Shown here in pieces: positions 7,924-15,365 of a stretch of DNA of 30,954 nucleotides (position 1 is its first letter; each line of letters opens with the position of its first letter). The stretch comes from an uncultured bacterium (lineage in GTDB: Bacteria; Patescibacteriota; Minisyncoccia; Phycocordibacterales; CAIZLB01). The notes under the pieces are model-generated. The model did no database searches. It had not been told where the DNA came from and was given only the letters and a program-made list of their open reading frames with translations. The DNA lies in the NCBI GenBank assembly GCA_903864515.1, contig CAIPFZ010000042.1, positions 1-30,954 of the forward strand, given 5' to 3'. The position numbers were made by a program, and so were the translations under genes.

Positions 7924-7965
7924 GCATCTTAGAAGATACATAAATATCCTCAAAGATGCAGTCAA
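7924..7965 (-). repeat. Stem-loop block duplicated at 18237-18282
   Basis: GCATCTT (7924-7930) pairs with AAGATGC (7953-7959). Positions 7939-7965 are identical over 27 nt to 18256-18282. It lies just downstream of the cyclotransferase-like gene on its strand and may serve as its 3' hairpin. Confidence 0.75.
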
Positions 7966-7977
7966 GACTCCTATTTC

Positions 7978-8352
7978 TTAAGGTTCAATTACATTATTTA
8001 TTGTAACATATTTATCCGTTTTGTCCATAGGCTTCACATAAACCCAAGAATTTAGACCGCTTTGCAAGGCAACATTTATTCTCACGTATTCATCACCCTC
8101 ATAATCATCAGCTATTAACAATTCATCATTTGAAAGTTGATAGACCATACCTTCAACACGCATTCCTTCTTCTTGTTTAATACAATAAAAAGATTCATTA
8201 TCAATTGTGATTAAATATTTTACATAATTATTAAGTACATCTGACGATCCATTTAAAACTCTATTAAATAATTTCTTCTGAACATCTGAATCCCTTAATG
8301 TTCCATATGTAAATATATTTTGCGTCACAGAATCAAATGAAGAATTTTTCAT
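7978..8352 (-). CDS. Gamma-glutamylcyclotransferase-like (AIG2/GGCT family) protein
   Basis: 124 residues, about the length of bacterial YtfP/AIG2-like proteins. The substrate-loop motif YGTL is at 16-19, the mid-domain strand VEGMVYQL at 66-73, and ADDYEGDEYVR at 81-91 holds the likely catalytic Glu (E85) in the typical D-x-Y/F-E-G setting. Family members release 5-oxoproline from gamma-glutamyl amines or peptides; the substrate here is unknown. TGTTAAATT ends 9 nt before the ATG, so the message is probably leaderless. The last 19 codons and downstream DNA have a decayed second copy at 18250-18352. Confidence 0.8.
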   Translation of the reverse strand: MKNSSFDSVTQNIFTYGTLRDSDVQKKLFNRVLNGSSDVLNNYVKYLITIDNESFYCIKQEEGMRVEGMVYQLSNDELLIADDYEGDEYVRINVALQSGLNSWVYVKPMDKTDKYVTINNVIEP

Positions 8353-8390
8353 ATTAAAATAAATTTAACACAGCGAGATACAAAACAAAA

Positions 8391-8430
8391 GCCGCCCACC
8401 AGGGTCGATGAACGACTCCTGTTGGGCGGC
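8391..8430 (-). terminator. Strong intrinsic terminator of the ABC exporter gene
   Basis: GCCGCCCA (8391-8398) pairs with TGGGCGGC (8423-8430), with further pairs inside the loop. On the minus strand it is followed by TTTTGTTTTG. Confidence 0.9.
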
Positions 8431-8442
8431 GAGGATTAATTA

Positions 8443-10245
8443 TCAGCATTCAGAACCATCAGTGTATTGCCTGCAAAGTTCCCTAAATTCGGGACAAGTT
8501 GCAGTCAATTCATCAAAAGTTCCACTTGCGATAATCTGTCCATTTTCAAACATACAAACTCTATCAAAGAGCGGAAGGAGATGTAGTTTATGAATCGATG
8601 AAATCATGGTCTTACCCTTGAATCCACTAAACATTCTTCCATATACTTCCCTCTCAGTTTTCACATCAAGACTACTAGTAGGTTCATCAAAGAGCAATAT
8701 TTGCTTATCACTGTCTGCGCAGGCTAGAAACCCACGAGCCAAAGCAAGGCGTTGCTTCTCACCACCACTCAAGGTTACTCCCTTCTCGTTCATAACAGAA
8801 TCTAATCCCTTTGGTAATCTTAGAATCACCTCAGTTAACCCTGCCATCTCTACATAATGCATAATTTCAGCATCTGTATAATCCGCTCCAAGCGTAATAT
8901 TTTCACGAACAGTTGTTGCGAAAATCTCGGCTTCTTGCGGAACAAGAGTGATTGCCCTTGCGATTCCATCAAAGCCATGCGGAATTTCTTCGCTATCAAC
9001 CAAAAGTTTTAATTCTGATGGATGATAAAGATGACGCATGACCTTAAGAAACGTTGTCTTACCACTACCACTTTCTCCAACTACAGCAATCCTCTCTCCC
9101 CTATTAATCTGCAAAGAAACGTTATCCAAATGGAGTCTACGTTCCTTCACATCTTCATAAGAGAATGTTAGATCACTTATACTTAGACTACGCCAATTCT
9201 CTGGTAACACATGATTTGAGAAACTCTCGCCACGGAAGTCCGCTGAGAGCTCTTCAGCATTTGCTACACTAGTGCGACGTTGAACCGTATCACTATACAA
9301 ATAATTGAACCTGGCAAAGATATCACTGATGTTAGCTAGATATCTATAAAGCAAGAACACTTCGCCAAACAGTACCCCACCCTTTACGCCAACGTGTCCA
9401 AGAAAATATGCACCGAGAACAATAACAACTGTCCCCGAGCAACACATTGAACTAATAAACCATTTGAATTCATTCATCTGGCTATTTTTCCTGAACAAAC
9501 TGAAGGGTTTCTCTGTCTTTTTGACAATGGCATTAAATACCAACTTCTCTACACGAAGTATAATGACCGTCACAATATTACTGTTCACGTCGACAATAGC
9601 GGCTGAAATCTTATTTTCATTCTTGTTCAGCTCACGATACTGCACAATCAACACCTTATCAAAGCGTGTGACAATCCAGAACGTAAATATAAGCATGACA
9701 ATCACAACGCCAGCCGAGGGTGGAAAGAGATACGCCAACATTATGAAACTACCGATGAATCGGACAATCGCATAAATTATTTCAAAAGAGTTTTTTGTAA
9801 ATTGATACAGAGCTTGAATACCCTTCTCAATTTTATCAATTATCTCTCCTGAATGCTGATTCGCATGCCATTCCAATGGAAGTGTCATAACACCTCGAAG
9901 GAGATGTTTTCTATACGCAAGGCGAACCTTGAATCCATTTGTCGTCTCCATCACCCTTGCTGGGCCGTGCATTAGCCAAAATATCGCACTCGCAACCAGT
10001 GTTCCCACCAAAAGCAAGATAAGGACCCAGATATTATCTGAAGTTACCCCCTCGCTCTGGACAATATCCATAATTTTGGCCCAAATCTGCGGTTGGACAA
10101 TAGTACTGAAGCTCTCTGCAAGGACAAATATCGCCCATACTAGAACAACGTTCCTCCTATTGCCTTCCGAATAGTGCCACACCTCTTTAAAGAGGTAGAA
10201 GAGTGGATTAAGCCCACCTTTTTTTGATTTGATATCCGTTTTCAT
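8443..10245 (-). CDS. ABC exporter, fused membrane and ATPase domains
   Basis: 600-residue half-transporter of the MsbA/peptide-exporter type, expected to dimerise. The membrane domain covers about 25-320 with six hydrophobic helices. The ATPase domain has Walker A GESGSGKT (390-397), Q-loop LVPQE, signature LSGGEKQ (492-498), Walker B ILLFDE (516-521), D-loop SSLD and the switch His in SSIHKLH. No N-terminal peptidase domain is present. All catalytic motifs are intact. The start is supported by AGAAAGGA about 13 nt before the ATG, with its own promoter at 10294-10322 and a strong terminator downstream. GC looks higher than the core genes. A 45-codon gene lies immediately upstream on the same strand. 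The cargo (lipid, drug or peptide) cannot be told. Confidence 0.88.
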   Translation of the reverse strand: MKTDIKSKKGGLNPLFYLFKEVWHYSEGNRRNVVLVWAIFVLAESFSTIVQPQIWAKIMDIVQSEGVTSDNIWVLILLLVGTLVASAIFWLMHGPARVMETTNGFKVRLAYRKHLLRGVMTLPLEWHANQHSGEIIDKIEKGIQALYQFTKNSFEIIYAIVRFIGSFIMLAYLFPPSAGVVIVMLIFTFWIVTRFDKVLIVQYRELNKNENKISAAIVDVNSNIVTVIILRVEKLVFNAIVKKTEKPFSLFRKNSQMNEFKWFISSMCCSGTVVIVLGAYFLGHVGVKGGVLFGEVFLLYRYLANISDIFARFNYLYSDTVQRRTSVANAEELSADFRGESFSNHVLPENWRSLSISDLTFSYEDVKERRLHLDNVSLQINRGERIAVVGESGSGKTTFLKVMRHLYHPSELKLLVDSEEIPHGFDGIARAITLVPQEAEIFATTVRENITLGADYTDAEIMHYVEMAGLTEVILRLPKGLDSVMNEKGVTLSGGEKQRLALARGFLACADSDKQILLFDEPTSSLDVKTEREVYGRMFSGFKGKTMISSIHKLHLLPLFDRVCMFENGQIIASGTFDELTATCPEFRELCRQYTDGSEC

Positions 10246-10293
10246 TTTCTACCGTTTCCTTTCTTTTTTTGTGTTTTTTGTTTGTTGTATTGA

Positions 10294-10322
10294 ATTGTAA
10301 GGTGCATTTACTGAGGATTCAA
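10294..10322 (-). promoter_or_regulatory. Promoter of the ABC exporter gene
   Basis: Minus strand: TTGAAT (10322-10317), 17-nt spacer, TACAAT (10299-10294). It predicts an A-rich leader of about 45 nt with AGAAAGGA before the ATG. Confidence 0.65.
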
Positions 10323-10367
10323 CAGAATCCCCGCGGAACTCACCTGACAGGTTGTTGTAAAGAACTA

Positions 10368-10393
10368 AAAACACCGCTGTTACGCGGTGTTTT
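10368..10393 (-). terminator. Terminator of the 45-codon gene
   Basis: A 10-bp perfect stem (10368-10377 with 10384-10393) and a 6-nt loop. On the minus strand TTTTTAG ends the hairpin. The A/T ends make it usable in both directions. Confidence 0.85.
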
Positions 10394-10418
10394 AATCATT
10401 TAAAGATTTGATTAATCC

Positions 10419-10556
10419 TTAAATCCTTTGAACACAGCGTAATTTACCAATATTTGATAGAGATGCTAAATAACCATTTGAAGACACGGTAAAATAAGCG
10501 CGATCATTTTGACTGTCGTCTCCTGAAATATTGAATTGATTTTGCGTATTTATCAT
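10419..10556 (-). CDS. 45-residue small protein next to the ABC exporter
   Basis: Not recognised. Begins MINTQNQFNISGDDSQND and ends in GKLRCVQRI with a single Cys; hydrophilic, no membrane helix. It is framed by a consensus promoter (10572-10601, predicted leader about 8 nt) and a perfect hairpin terminator 25 nt after the stop, so it looks like a complete small transcription unit. It loosely resembles the 46-codon gene at 14725-14865 (M-x-N-T-x-x-Q-x-N start; Y-L-x-x-L-S...C end), and both have the same 43-bp element upstream. Its position beside an exporter invites a secreted-peptide or leader-peptide role, which is inference. Confidence 0.6.
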   Translation of the reverse strand: MINTQNQFNISGDDSQNDRAYFTVSSNGYLASLSNIGKLRCVQRI

Positions 10557-10571
10557 GATTTATAATGGTTA

Positions 10572-10601
10572 ATAATAGTCGTAGTATCCAATAAATGTCA
10601 A
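10572..10601 (-). promoter_or_regulatory. Consensus promoter of the 45-codon gene
   Basis: Minus strand: perfect TTGACA (10601-10596), 18-nt spacer, TATTAT (10577-10572); expected transcription start near 10565, nine bases before the ATG at 10556. Confidence 0.7.
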
Positions 10602-10647
10602 CGAACTAGGTTCTAGGGCCTGTGGGTTGAATCTAAAAAATCTACTA

Positions 10648-10690
10648 ACAAATATAATGACGTAGAAAGGGCGGGATTATTACAAATACA
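10648..10690 (-). repeat. Shared 43-bp upstream element, copy 1
   Basis: Aligns without gaps to 14866-14908, 36 of 43 bases identical, with perfectly conserved ends (9-10 nt on one side, 15 nt on the other). Both copies directly follow a hairpin terminator and precede a very small gene on the minus strand. Read on that strand it starts TGTATTTGTAATAAT and ends TTATATTTGT. It may be a promoter or regulator site. Confidence 0.7.
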
Positions 10691-10692
10691 AA

Positions 10693-10714
10693 GAGCCACC
10701 CTTTTGGGTGACTC
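10693..10714 (-). terminator. Terminator of the HTH gene
   Basis: GAGCCACCC-TTTT-GGGTGACTC, nine positions with one mismatch. On the minus strand it is followed by TTTGTATTTG. It lies 115 nt after the HTH gene; the 10715-10828 spacer shows nothing else. Confidence 0.65.
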
Positions 10715-10828
10715 AGTTGATTTTTGCAGACTTACGCTATAGATGGTTTTCTCCACCGATTATCTTGAGCTATCTCCCTGCAGATTATTTAATATTCGCA
10801 CCTTACCCGCCAGCGTCAAGAAGTGTGG

Positions 10829-11275
10829 TCACCCCTGCTGCAGTCTAAGGTATTTAGCGATCCTTTTAGGACTAATATCAAACGCAGTTACAGCATAAGT
10901 TATAGCCTCCAACAGTTGAAATACCGTCAAGTTTTTCACACCTTCGCTTTGAAGCTCTTGAATCATCGTAATCAAGTCAAACTCAGCAACACCCCTTAGA
11001 GACTCCACGGTTTTTAATGCAAAGACCGATGCAAGAAAAACTTGAATATCACTAAGAGTCCTGAATTTCTCAAAGGCAGATCTTGATTCAGAAAGTAGTT
11101 TAAGCGCAGCGGCAACATTTTCATACATTTTGTCACCAGGGTTTTTTGTTTTGACCCACCTTGCAATAGTTGATTGATCAACGCTCATGCCCAGAGACCC
11201 AAGCTTCAGGCTAATCTCAGAGTTAGAAGCACCAAATTTTACCAGACTTTTAACCATATCAGAATATTCGTTCAT
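10829..11275 (-). CDS. Helix-turn-helix protein, probable regulator
   Basis: 148 residues. Residues 10-45 (GASNSEISLKLGSLGMSVDQ followed by STIARWVK) fit a helix-turn-helix of the Xre or resolvase-like kind: a short helix, a turn with Gly, then a recognition helix with Ser-Thr-Ile-Ala-Arg-Trp. The remaining 100 residues are helical with no recognised domain, perhaps for oligomerisation. No catalytic residues are seen. It has its own consensus promoter with inverted TAGTA/TACTA sequences around the -10, consistent with autoregulation, and a leader of about 60 nt without a clear Shine-Dalgarno site. It stands between the micro-gene/ABC unit and the DUF2207 gene, so it may control local genes; this is inference. 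Confidence 0.6.
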   Translation of the reverse strand: MNEYSDMVKSLVKFGASNSEISLKLGSLGMSVDQSTIARWVKTKNPGDKMYENVAAALKLLSESRSAFEKFRTLSDIQVFLASVFALKTVESLRGVAEFDLITMIQELQSEGVKNLTVFQLLEAITYAVTAFDISPKRIAKYLRLQQG

Positions 11276-11343
11276 ACCGATTTTTATTTGATTGTTGAAT
11301 TTTGAACCGTTTATAAAGACGGCAGTTTGTACTAGGCTTTTAC

Positions 11344-11372
11344 ATAGTAAAATAGATACTAGACTTTGTCAA
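11344..11372 (-). promoter_or_regulatory. Promoter of the HTH gene with inverted repeat
   Basis: Minus strand: TTGACA (11372-11367), 17-nt spacer, TACTAT (11349-11344). TAGTA in the spacer and TACTA at the -10 form an inverted repeat with a 7-nt gap, and a third CCTAGTAC follows just downstream. This looks like an operator. Confidence 0.65.
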
Positions 11373-11400
11373 CGCACACTCGTTATTAAAAAACTTTATC

Positions 11401-13317
11401 CTAACTAGCCCCACCTCCTCCACCACCACCCCCACCTCCAGCACTTCCTCCCCCACCTGAAGCGCCACTTGCACCAGAGGATGCGAATGCGGATGAGAGG
11501 CTAGAGCTAAAAGATGTTGAGAATGATGAAGCTGAGAAGTTGGTTACGCCACCAACATGACCCCCATGAACTGTATGCCCATACCATACAGGTTCTGAGG
11601 TAATAATTGAATCAAAGTTTTTTGCCCACTCCTTCTCTATCTTAAAGATAATTGCATATGGCAAATATTTTTCAAATATCTCCGGTGTAAGGTTTTGCAT
11701 TCTGTACCTTTCAGCAGTTTCTAAATACAATTTAAAACCCAACCATTCCTCTTTAAAAATTCTACCCTCTTTTGAAAGCCTTGGATTATATTTAATAGAA
11801 ATTATCAATGTAACAATTGCCCAAATTACGACCACTACCAATCCGGCGTATGCAGATATATTATTGGATTGAGAGACTATAATACTGAATAATATGAAAG
11901 CAAAAATGGACAATATGTATTGTGAATCAAAAATATTTTTTCCTTTAATTGGGACATCGTACGAGACGGATTCATCAATACTAAGCTCAGCCAAGAGATC
12001 CTTTTTTAAATCAACCATATCTCTATACATCTCCCTTTTTACTGAACTTTCTGACAATTTCATCTTAGACGTAGAAAAACTTTCTCTTCCATGAAATAGA
12101 ATTCGCAAAAACTCTTTCTCATAATCTTGTAATTTTTCATCTGATGCAAAATTTTTCAATTTTACAATTTTATAGTTTTTACCATTTTTTTGAAAAGCGC
12201 TGACAAGTATTGCAAATATCACAACAACAATAAATATTCCAATAAATTTCATTCCCAAACCCGCCAACAAAATCTTGGCATATATATAGAAAAATATTAC
12301 TGAAATTGAATAAAGTATTATTTTAATTATTTTGGAAAGAGGCAAAGTCTCCTCTTCAATTATCTTCACATAACCTCTAACAGCCAAATCAACAATAGTT
12401 GCAGACCATGCACGAGGGGTGCTTTTTTCTGTGACAATCAATTCTGCCATAGCTGGTGGTAAATTATGAGGAGGTTCATACTCAGCGATTATTGTTCCCC
12501 TACCCTTTTTAAATTTCTCCTTAATCAACCAGTAAATAAACAGAAAAATTAAAGTGCCAAGAAAGATAAATAATGAAGCAAGGTGTGGCCAGTTTTTAGA
12601 AAACCAATATTTCCAAAAACTTGACTCATCAATAAGGCCCTTTGGCCAACCTAGAGCAACCGTAAAAGATTGCTTGGGTAAAAAAGGTCCTGCTGTAAAA
12701 TATTCAAATACCCCATCAGAATTCCTATACCATTTTTGCGGATTGTTTGTGATGTCAGTCGTATAAGCTGTAGCTGTAAAATCTGAAGATACAAAATTAT
12801 TATGAGGTAAAATAACGCGAACCGTAGAAGAAGCTATAGGAACATCGTAATCAGTGAAGATATTCCAATAAACTTCATCGCGCTCTTTATAAAACCCAAG
12901 TCCACCATATACATTATATTTTAAAATCCAAAGATGATCTGTGTCAGAAAGATTATAATACCACTCAATAACCATGTCTCCATTTTCCTTATAGTATGTA
13001 TATTTATTCCAACTTGTAGGTGATAATTTATCTAAAGCATCTGGAGAATACTGTAAAGGTTTACCTGTCTCTCCATCTATTACTTCCACATTTGATATGT
13101 CACTTACCTTATCTAGAGGAATATTTCTATATCCCTTATGAAATTCTCCTTTATATGAATAAGTTTGCAACTCCTCAACATTGAGAATCGAATCTTTCTG
13201 AACTGTTATATTTGCATCAAATTTTTTATAGTAATAATTTTTATCATCTTGCGCATAGGAATTCTTGAAAGTAATTAAAAACAACAGTACCACGATAAAA
13301 TAAGATGTCTTTTTCAT
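11401..13317 (-). CDS. DUF2207 family membrane protein
   Basis: 638 residues, matching the DUF2207 architecture. Signal peptide 1-22; an extracytoplasmic beta-rich domain to about 235 with repeated aromatic strands (EVYWNIFTDYDVPI); a membrane helix about 243-262; the cytoplasmic motif YEPPHNLPPAMAELI and the winged-helix-like ATIVDLAVRGYVKI; further helix pairs at about 330-375 and 470-515; and a Ser/Ala then poly-Gly tail (GGGSAGGGGGGGGGGGAS). That tail is the usual DUF2207 ending. Function is not established. TGTTAAAAT ends 8 nt before the ATG, so the message should be leaderless. Confidence 0.88.
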   Translation of the reverse strand: MKKTSYFIVVLLFLITFKNSYAQDDKNYYYKKFDANITVQKDSILNVEELQTYSYKGEFHKGYRNIPLDKVSDISNVEVIDGETGKPLQYSPDALDKLSPTSWNKYTYYKENGDMVIEWYYNLSDTDHLWILKYNVYGGLGFYKERDEVYWNIFTDYDVPIASSTVRVILPHNNFVSSDFTATAYTTDITNNPQKWYRNSDGVFEYFTAGPFLPKQSFTVALGWPKGLIDESSFWKYWFSKNWPHLASLFIFLGTLIFLFIYWLIKEKFKKGRGTIIAEYEPPHNLPPAMAELIVTEKSTPRAWSATIVDLAVRGYVKIIEEETLPLSKIIKIILYSISVIFFYIYAKILLAGLGMKFIGIFIVVVIFAILVSAFQKNGKNYKIVKLKNFASDEKLQDYEKEFLRILFHGRESFSTSKMKLSESSVKREMYRDMVDLKKDLLAELSIDESVSYDVPIKGKNIFDSQYILSIFAFILFSIIVSQSNNISAYAGLVVVVIWAIVTLIISIKYNPRLSKEGRIFKEEWLGFKLYLETAERYRMQNLTPEIFEKYLPYAIIFKIEKEWAKNFDSIITSEPVWYGHTVHGGHVGGVTNFSASSFSTSFSSSLSSAFASSGASGASGGGGSAGGGGGGGGGGAS

Positions 13318-13325
13318 TAATTACA

Positions 13326-13334
13326 ATTTTAACA
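13326..13334 (-). promoter_or_regulatory. Extended -10 box of the DUF2207 gene
   Basis: TGT-TAAAAT on the minus strand, 8 nt before the ATG at 13317. Confidence 0.55.
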
Positions 13335-13383
13335 TAAACAAATCAGTTTTCATAAAGAGTTGTTATAACATATCCTATATAAA

Positions 13384-13411
13384 AAAGCGCCGTACCTTCC
13401 GGTCGTGCGCT
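13384..13411 (-). terminator. Terminator after the MFS gene
   Basis: AAGCGC pairs with GCGCTT, with an inner ACC/GGT stem; an A-rich tract precedes it on the plus strand, giving a T-rich tail on the minus strand. Confidence 0.65.
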
Positions 13412-13430
13412 TGACGTTTTTTAATAGATT

Positions 13431-14630
13431 TCATCGACTATTTTTATCAAACAATTTGAACCAGAAACTAATTAGCACAATAAATGTGAAAATAGTGACT
13501 ACACCAAGAAGTGTCAGTGAATTCATGAGACCGTGACTCTCAATAATCAAACCAAAGACCCACATTGACAAAGCTCCGACAGAGGAAACAACTGATGACT
13601 GAACAGAGAGCGCGGTGGCTCTAGTTTCATCGTTCAGAAATTTACTCGTCAAATTATCAACGAATGGAGCATACATCCCCCTGACCACATTCTGAAACAC
13701 TACACAGTAGGCCATAATTGGTATTGGAAATATACCCATAAATATTAAAGGTATACCCATCATTGGCATTAGAATTAACATAGTACCAAAGTATCCAATT
13801 TTTTTCTCAACTCTTTCTCCCCAATAGCTTGAAATGAATGCTACAAGATTTAGAACAAAAAATACCCAGCCAAAATCTTGAATCTGCATTCCAACCTTTT
13901 CAAAATATGGATTATAGGTGAAAAACCATATGTGGGAGACAGTACTGATTACACATGTATACATCGTAATCCAAATAATTCTACCGTCATTTAGTACATA
14001 CTTAATACCTCGTCCCATTTGATTCAAGTTTTCTCTTAGTGTAAACTCTCGCTTTTGACGAGGTGGTTCACAAAAGAAAAAAGTGCAAACAAGTGGAATA
14101 ATCAGAAAAGGAATTGAACAATAAAGTGGAAGTCTAAGATCTGAAGATGCAAGCCATGATGTAACTGGAGCACATAATGCTGCAATAAATAATTTGTACC
14201 CCAAATTCTTACCAATAAACTTACGATAATACCCTTCTTCCTTCCCTAGCGCTATACACGTCTCTTGAATGAGTGCCTTATCTGTTCCAGATTTCAATGC
14301 AAGTGCAATCATCCAAAGTAAATTGGAAACCCATGCATGCCAAGGTTGTTCCAAAAAGACAAAGCCAAAAAATGAAATGAAGAAAATAATTTGTGCGGTT
14401 ACAAGCATCTTCTTCCTGCCAACAATATCTGACAAAGCCCCAGTTGGAATATCCACAATCAATCCAAACACAGTACACACAGCTTCAAGCGTATAAATTT
14501 GAGCAAGACTCATATGTGCGAGTTTCTGAAGAGATAGAATTAGGACTGGACCCCAAAACAATGGGTCTCCAAAAAACATGTAGAACCTTATAAGATTAAG
14601 GTTGTTCTCTAGCTTTCTATTTGTATTCAT
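13431..14630 (-). CDS. Major facilitator superfamily transporter
   Basis: 399 residues, about 12 membrane helices. The loop between helices 2 and 3 has GALSDIVGRKKML, the MFS motif A (G-x-x-x-D-x-x-G-R-R/K). An N-terminal pattern such as NLNLIRFYMFFGDPLFWGPV recalls drug-efflux-like members. The substrate is unknown. The ATG at 14630 has only a weak purine-rich AGAAAGA about 12 nt upstream. In the 41-nt gap to the terminator at 14672-14704 I find no promoter, so expression seems to depend on reading through that terminator from the micro-gene upstream. Confidence 0.85.
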   Translation of the reverse strand: MNTNRKLENNLNLIRFYMFFGDPLFWGPVLILSLQKLAHMSLAQIYTLEAVCTVFGLIVDIPTGALSDIVGRKKMLVTAQIIFFISFFGFVFLEQPWHAWVSNLLWMIALALKSGTDKALIQETCIALGKEEGYYRKFIGKNLGYKLFIAALCAPVTSWLASSDLRLPLYCSIPFLIIPLVCTFFFCEPPRQKREFTLRENLNQMGRGIKYVLNDGRIIWITMYTCVISTVSHIWFFTYNPYFEKVGMQIQDFGWVFFVLNLVAFISSYWGERVEKKIGYFGTMLILMPMMGIPLIFMGIFPIPIMAYCVVFQNVVRGMYAPFVDNLTSKFLNDETRATALSVQSSVVSSVGALSMWVFGLIIESHGLMNSLTLLGVVTIFTFIVLISFWFKLFDKNSR

Positions 14631-14671
14631 TTGTTAATGTTCTTTCTATTGTTTGTTTTTCTTTTCTCAAA

Positions 14672-14704
14672 AAAAGCACCGGCTTCTATTGAGCCGATGC
14701 TTTT
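14672..14704 (-). terminator. Strong terminator / possible attenuator before the MFS gene
   Basis: A 13-bp stem with one G-T pair (14672-14684 with 14692-14704), 7-nt loop, then TTTTTTT overlapping the stem end on the minus strand. It lies between the 46-codon gene and the MFS start. Confidence 0.85.
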
Positions 14705-14724
14705 CTAGTTACAATGGAGATAAA

Positions 14725-14865
14725 TTAATATATACACTTACTACAACTGCCTCGGCTTAATATAAGCAAATAACTCGCTGGAATCACATATGACATGACA
14801 AAAGAGACAGAGGTGTTCAGTCTGTTTATCCAGTTATTATTCAGTTGTTGTGTTGTATTATTCAT
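14725..14865 (-). CDS. 46-residue small protein or leader peptide before the MFS gene
   Basis: Not recognised. Starts MNNTTQQLNNNWINRLN, has a moderately hydrophobic middle (SVSFVMSYVIPASYLLIL) that could span a membrane, and ends SRGSCSKCIY with two Cys. The 43-bp element abuts the ATG. A terminator begins 20 nt after the stop and the MFS gene follows. No Shine-Dalgarno site is seen. The start could be different if the TATATT within the element is the -10 box. The pairing with the MFS gene suits either a leader peptide that controls attenuation or a small exported or membrane peptide. Confidence 0.5.
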   Translation of the reverse strand: MNNTTQQLNNNWINRLNTSVSFVMSYVIPASYLLILSRGSCSKCIY

Positions 14866-14908
14866 ACAAATATAAAGACGCAGATAGAGTGTAATTATTA
14901 CAAATACA
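14866..14908 (-). repeat. Shared 43-bp upstream element, copy 2
   Basis: 36 of 43 bases match 10648-10690. Candidate promoter parts on the minus strand include TGT-AATAAT near its start and TATATT near its end. Here it directly touches the start codon of the 46-codon gene. Confidence 0.7.
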
Positions 14909-14922
14909 TATTTAATACAATC

Positions 14923-14953
14923 GAAAACCCCCTTACAAATGAAGAGGGTTTTC
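14923..14953 (-). terminator. Hairpin upstream of element copy 2
   Basis: GAAAACCC (14923-14930) pairs with GGGTTTTC (14946-14953). On the minus strand the sequence after it is GATTGTATT, a weak T tract. It would insulate the micro-gene from upstream transcription. Confidence 0.55.
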
Positions 14954-15056
14954 TCGGAGGCCTAAGCCACTAATAGAAGTATTATAGTCTTCTAAGTGAA
15001 AAAGTCAAATTTTGCGAGTCTTGAATTTTAATTATAGTATATGTAAATTTATTTAT

Positions 15057-15107
15057 ATTTTACGAACCGAATTATGGAAGAGTTGGGGTATTTGAGAGAA
15101 ATATTGA
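15057..15107. repeat. 51-bp dispersed repeat, copy R1
   Basis: 45 of 51 bases match R3 (17810-17860). All three copies have the same orientation. Core shared string: ACGAACCGAATT (TGAACCGAATT in R3). Similarity continues past 15107 as CCTC...CCGCC, also present after R3. Confidence 0.8.
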
Positions 15108-15109
15108 TA

Positions 15110-15250
15110 TAGAGGGAGACCCTCTCCGCCGGCTGGCAGAAAGGGCCTGACTTATGCAAACAAAGGATTCGGACCCATGTTATCTTAGCTTGCAAAGCAA
15201 AGTTGCATTTTGTCGATTTCATACTAGTATATTTAATGTTTAAAATCAAT
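15110..15250 (-). other. Degenerate flank of R1 with a tRNA T-arm-like string
   Basis: On the minus strand ATGGGTCCGAATCC followed by TTTGTTTGCA resembles the T arm and acceptor end of a tRNA, but no matching D or anticodon arm is visible. A frame of 66 codons crosses this flank and R1 (15049-15249), but it consists of repeat sequence and is probably not a gene. It may be the relic of an integration site. Confidence 0.3.
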
Positions 15251-15262
15251 CACAAGTGCAAG

Positions 15263-15282
15263 AAAACCACCAAAGCGGTTTT
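15263..15282 (-). terminator. Terminator of the flanked operon
   Basis: AAAACC (15263-15268) pairs with GGTTTT (15277-15282). On the minus strand it is followed by CTTGC after the U-rich stem arm. It is the first hairpin after the 204-codon gene. Confidence 0.5.
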
Positions 15283-15308
15283 GTTTTCTACGGTGGACTT
15301 TAGTTTAG

Positions 15309-15359
15309 ATTTTACGAACCGAATTGTGGAGGAGTTGCACTATTTAAAGAAAATATTGG
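15309..15359. repeat. 51-bp dispersed repeat, copy R2
   Basis: About 41 of 51 bases match R3. Similarity also extends to the left (GTGGACTTTAGTTTAG against GTGGACTACAGTCTAG). It lies 6 nt from the stop of the last gene of the operon. Confidence 0.75.
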
Positions 15360-15365
15360 GTTGAT

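Noticed and set aside
14820..14870. Replication origin signals near the micro-gene
   Set aside because: Only a single TTATCCA-like partial match and general AT-richness; no cluster of DnaA boxes.
15049..15249. Minus-strand frame of 66 codons across R1
   Set aside because: It consists of the dispersed repeat and the T-arm-like relic; related stretches at R2 and R3 have stops or shifts, and no start signal is seen.
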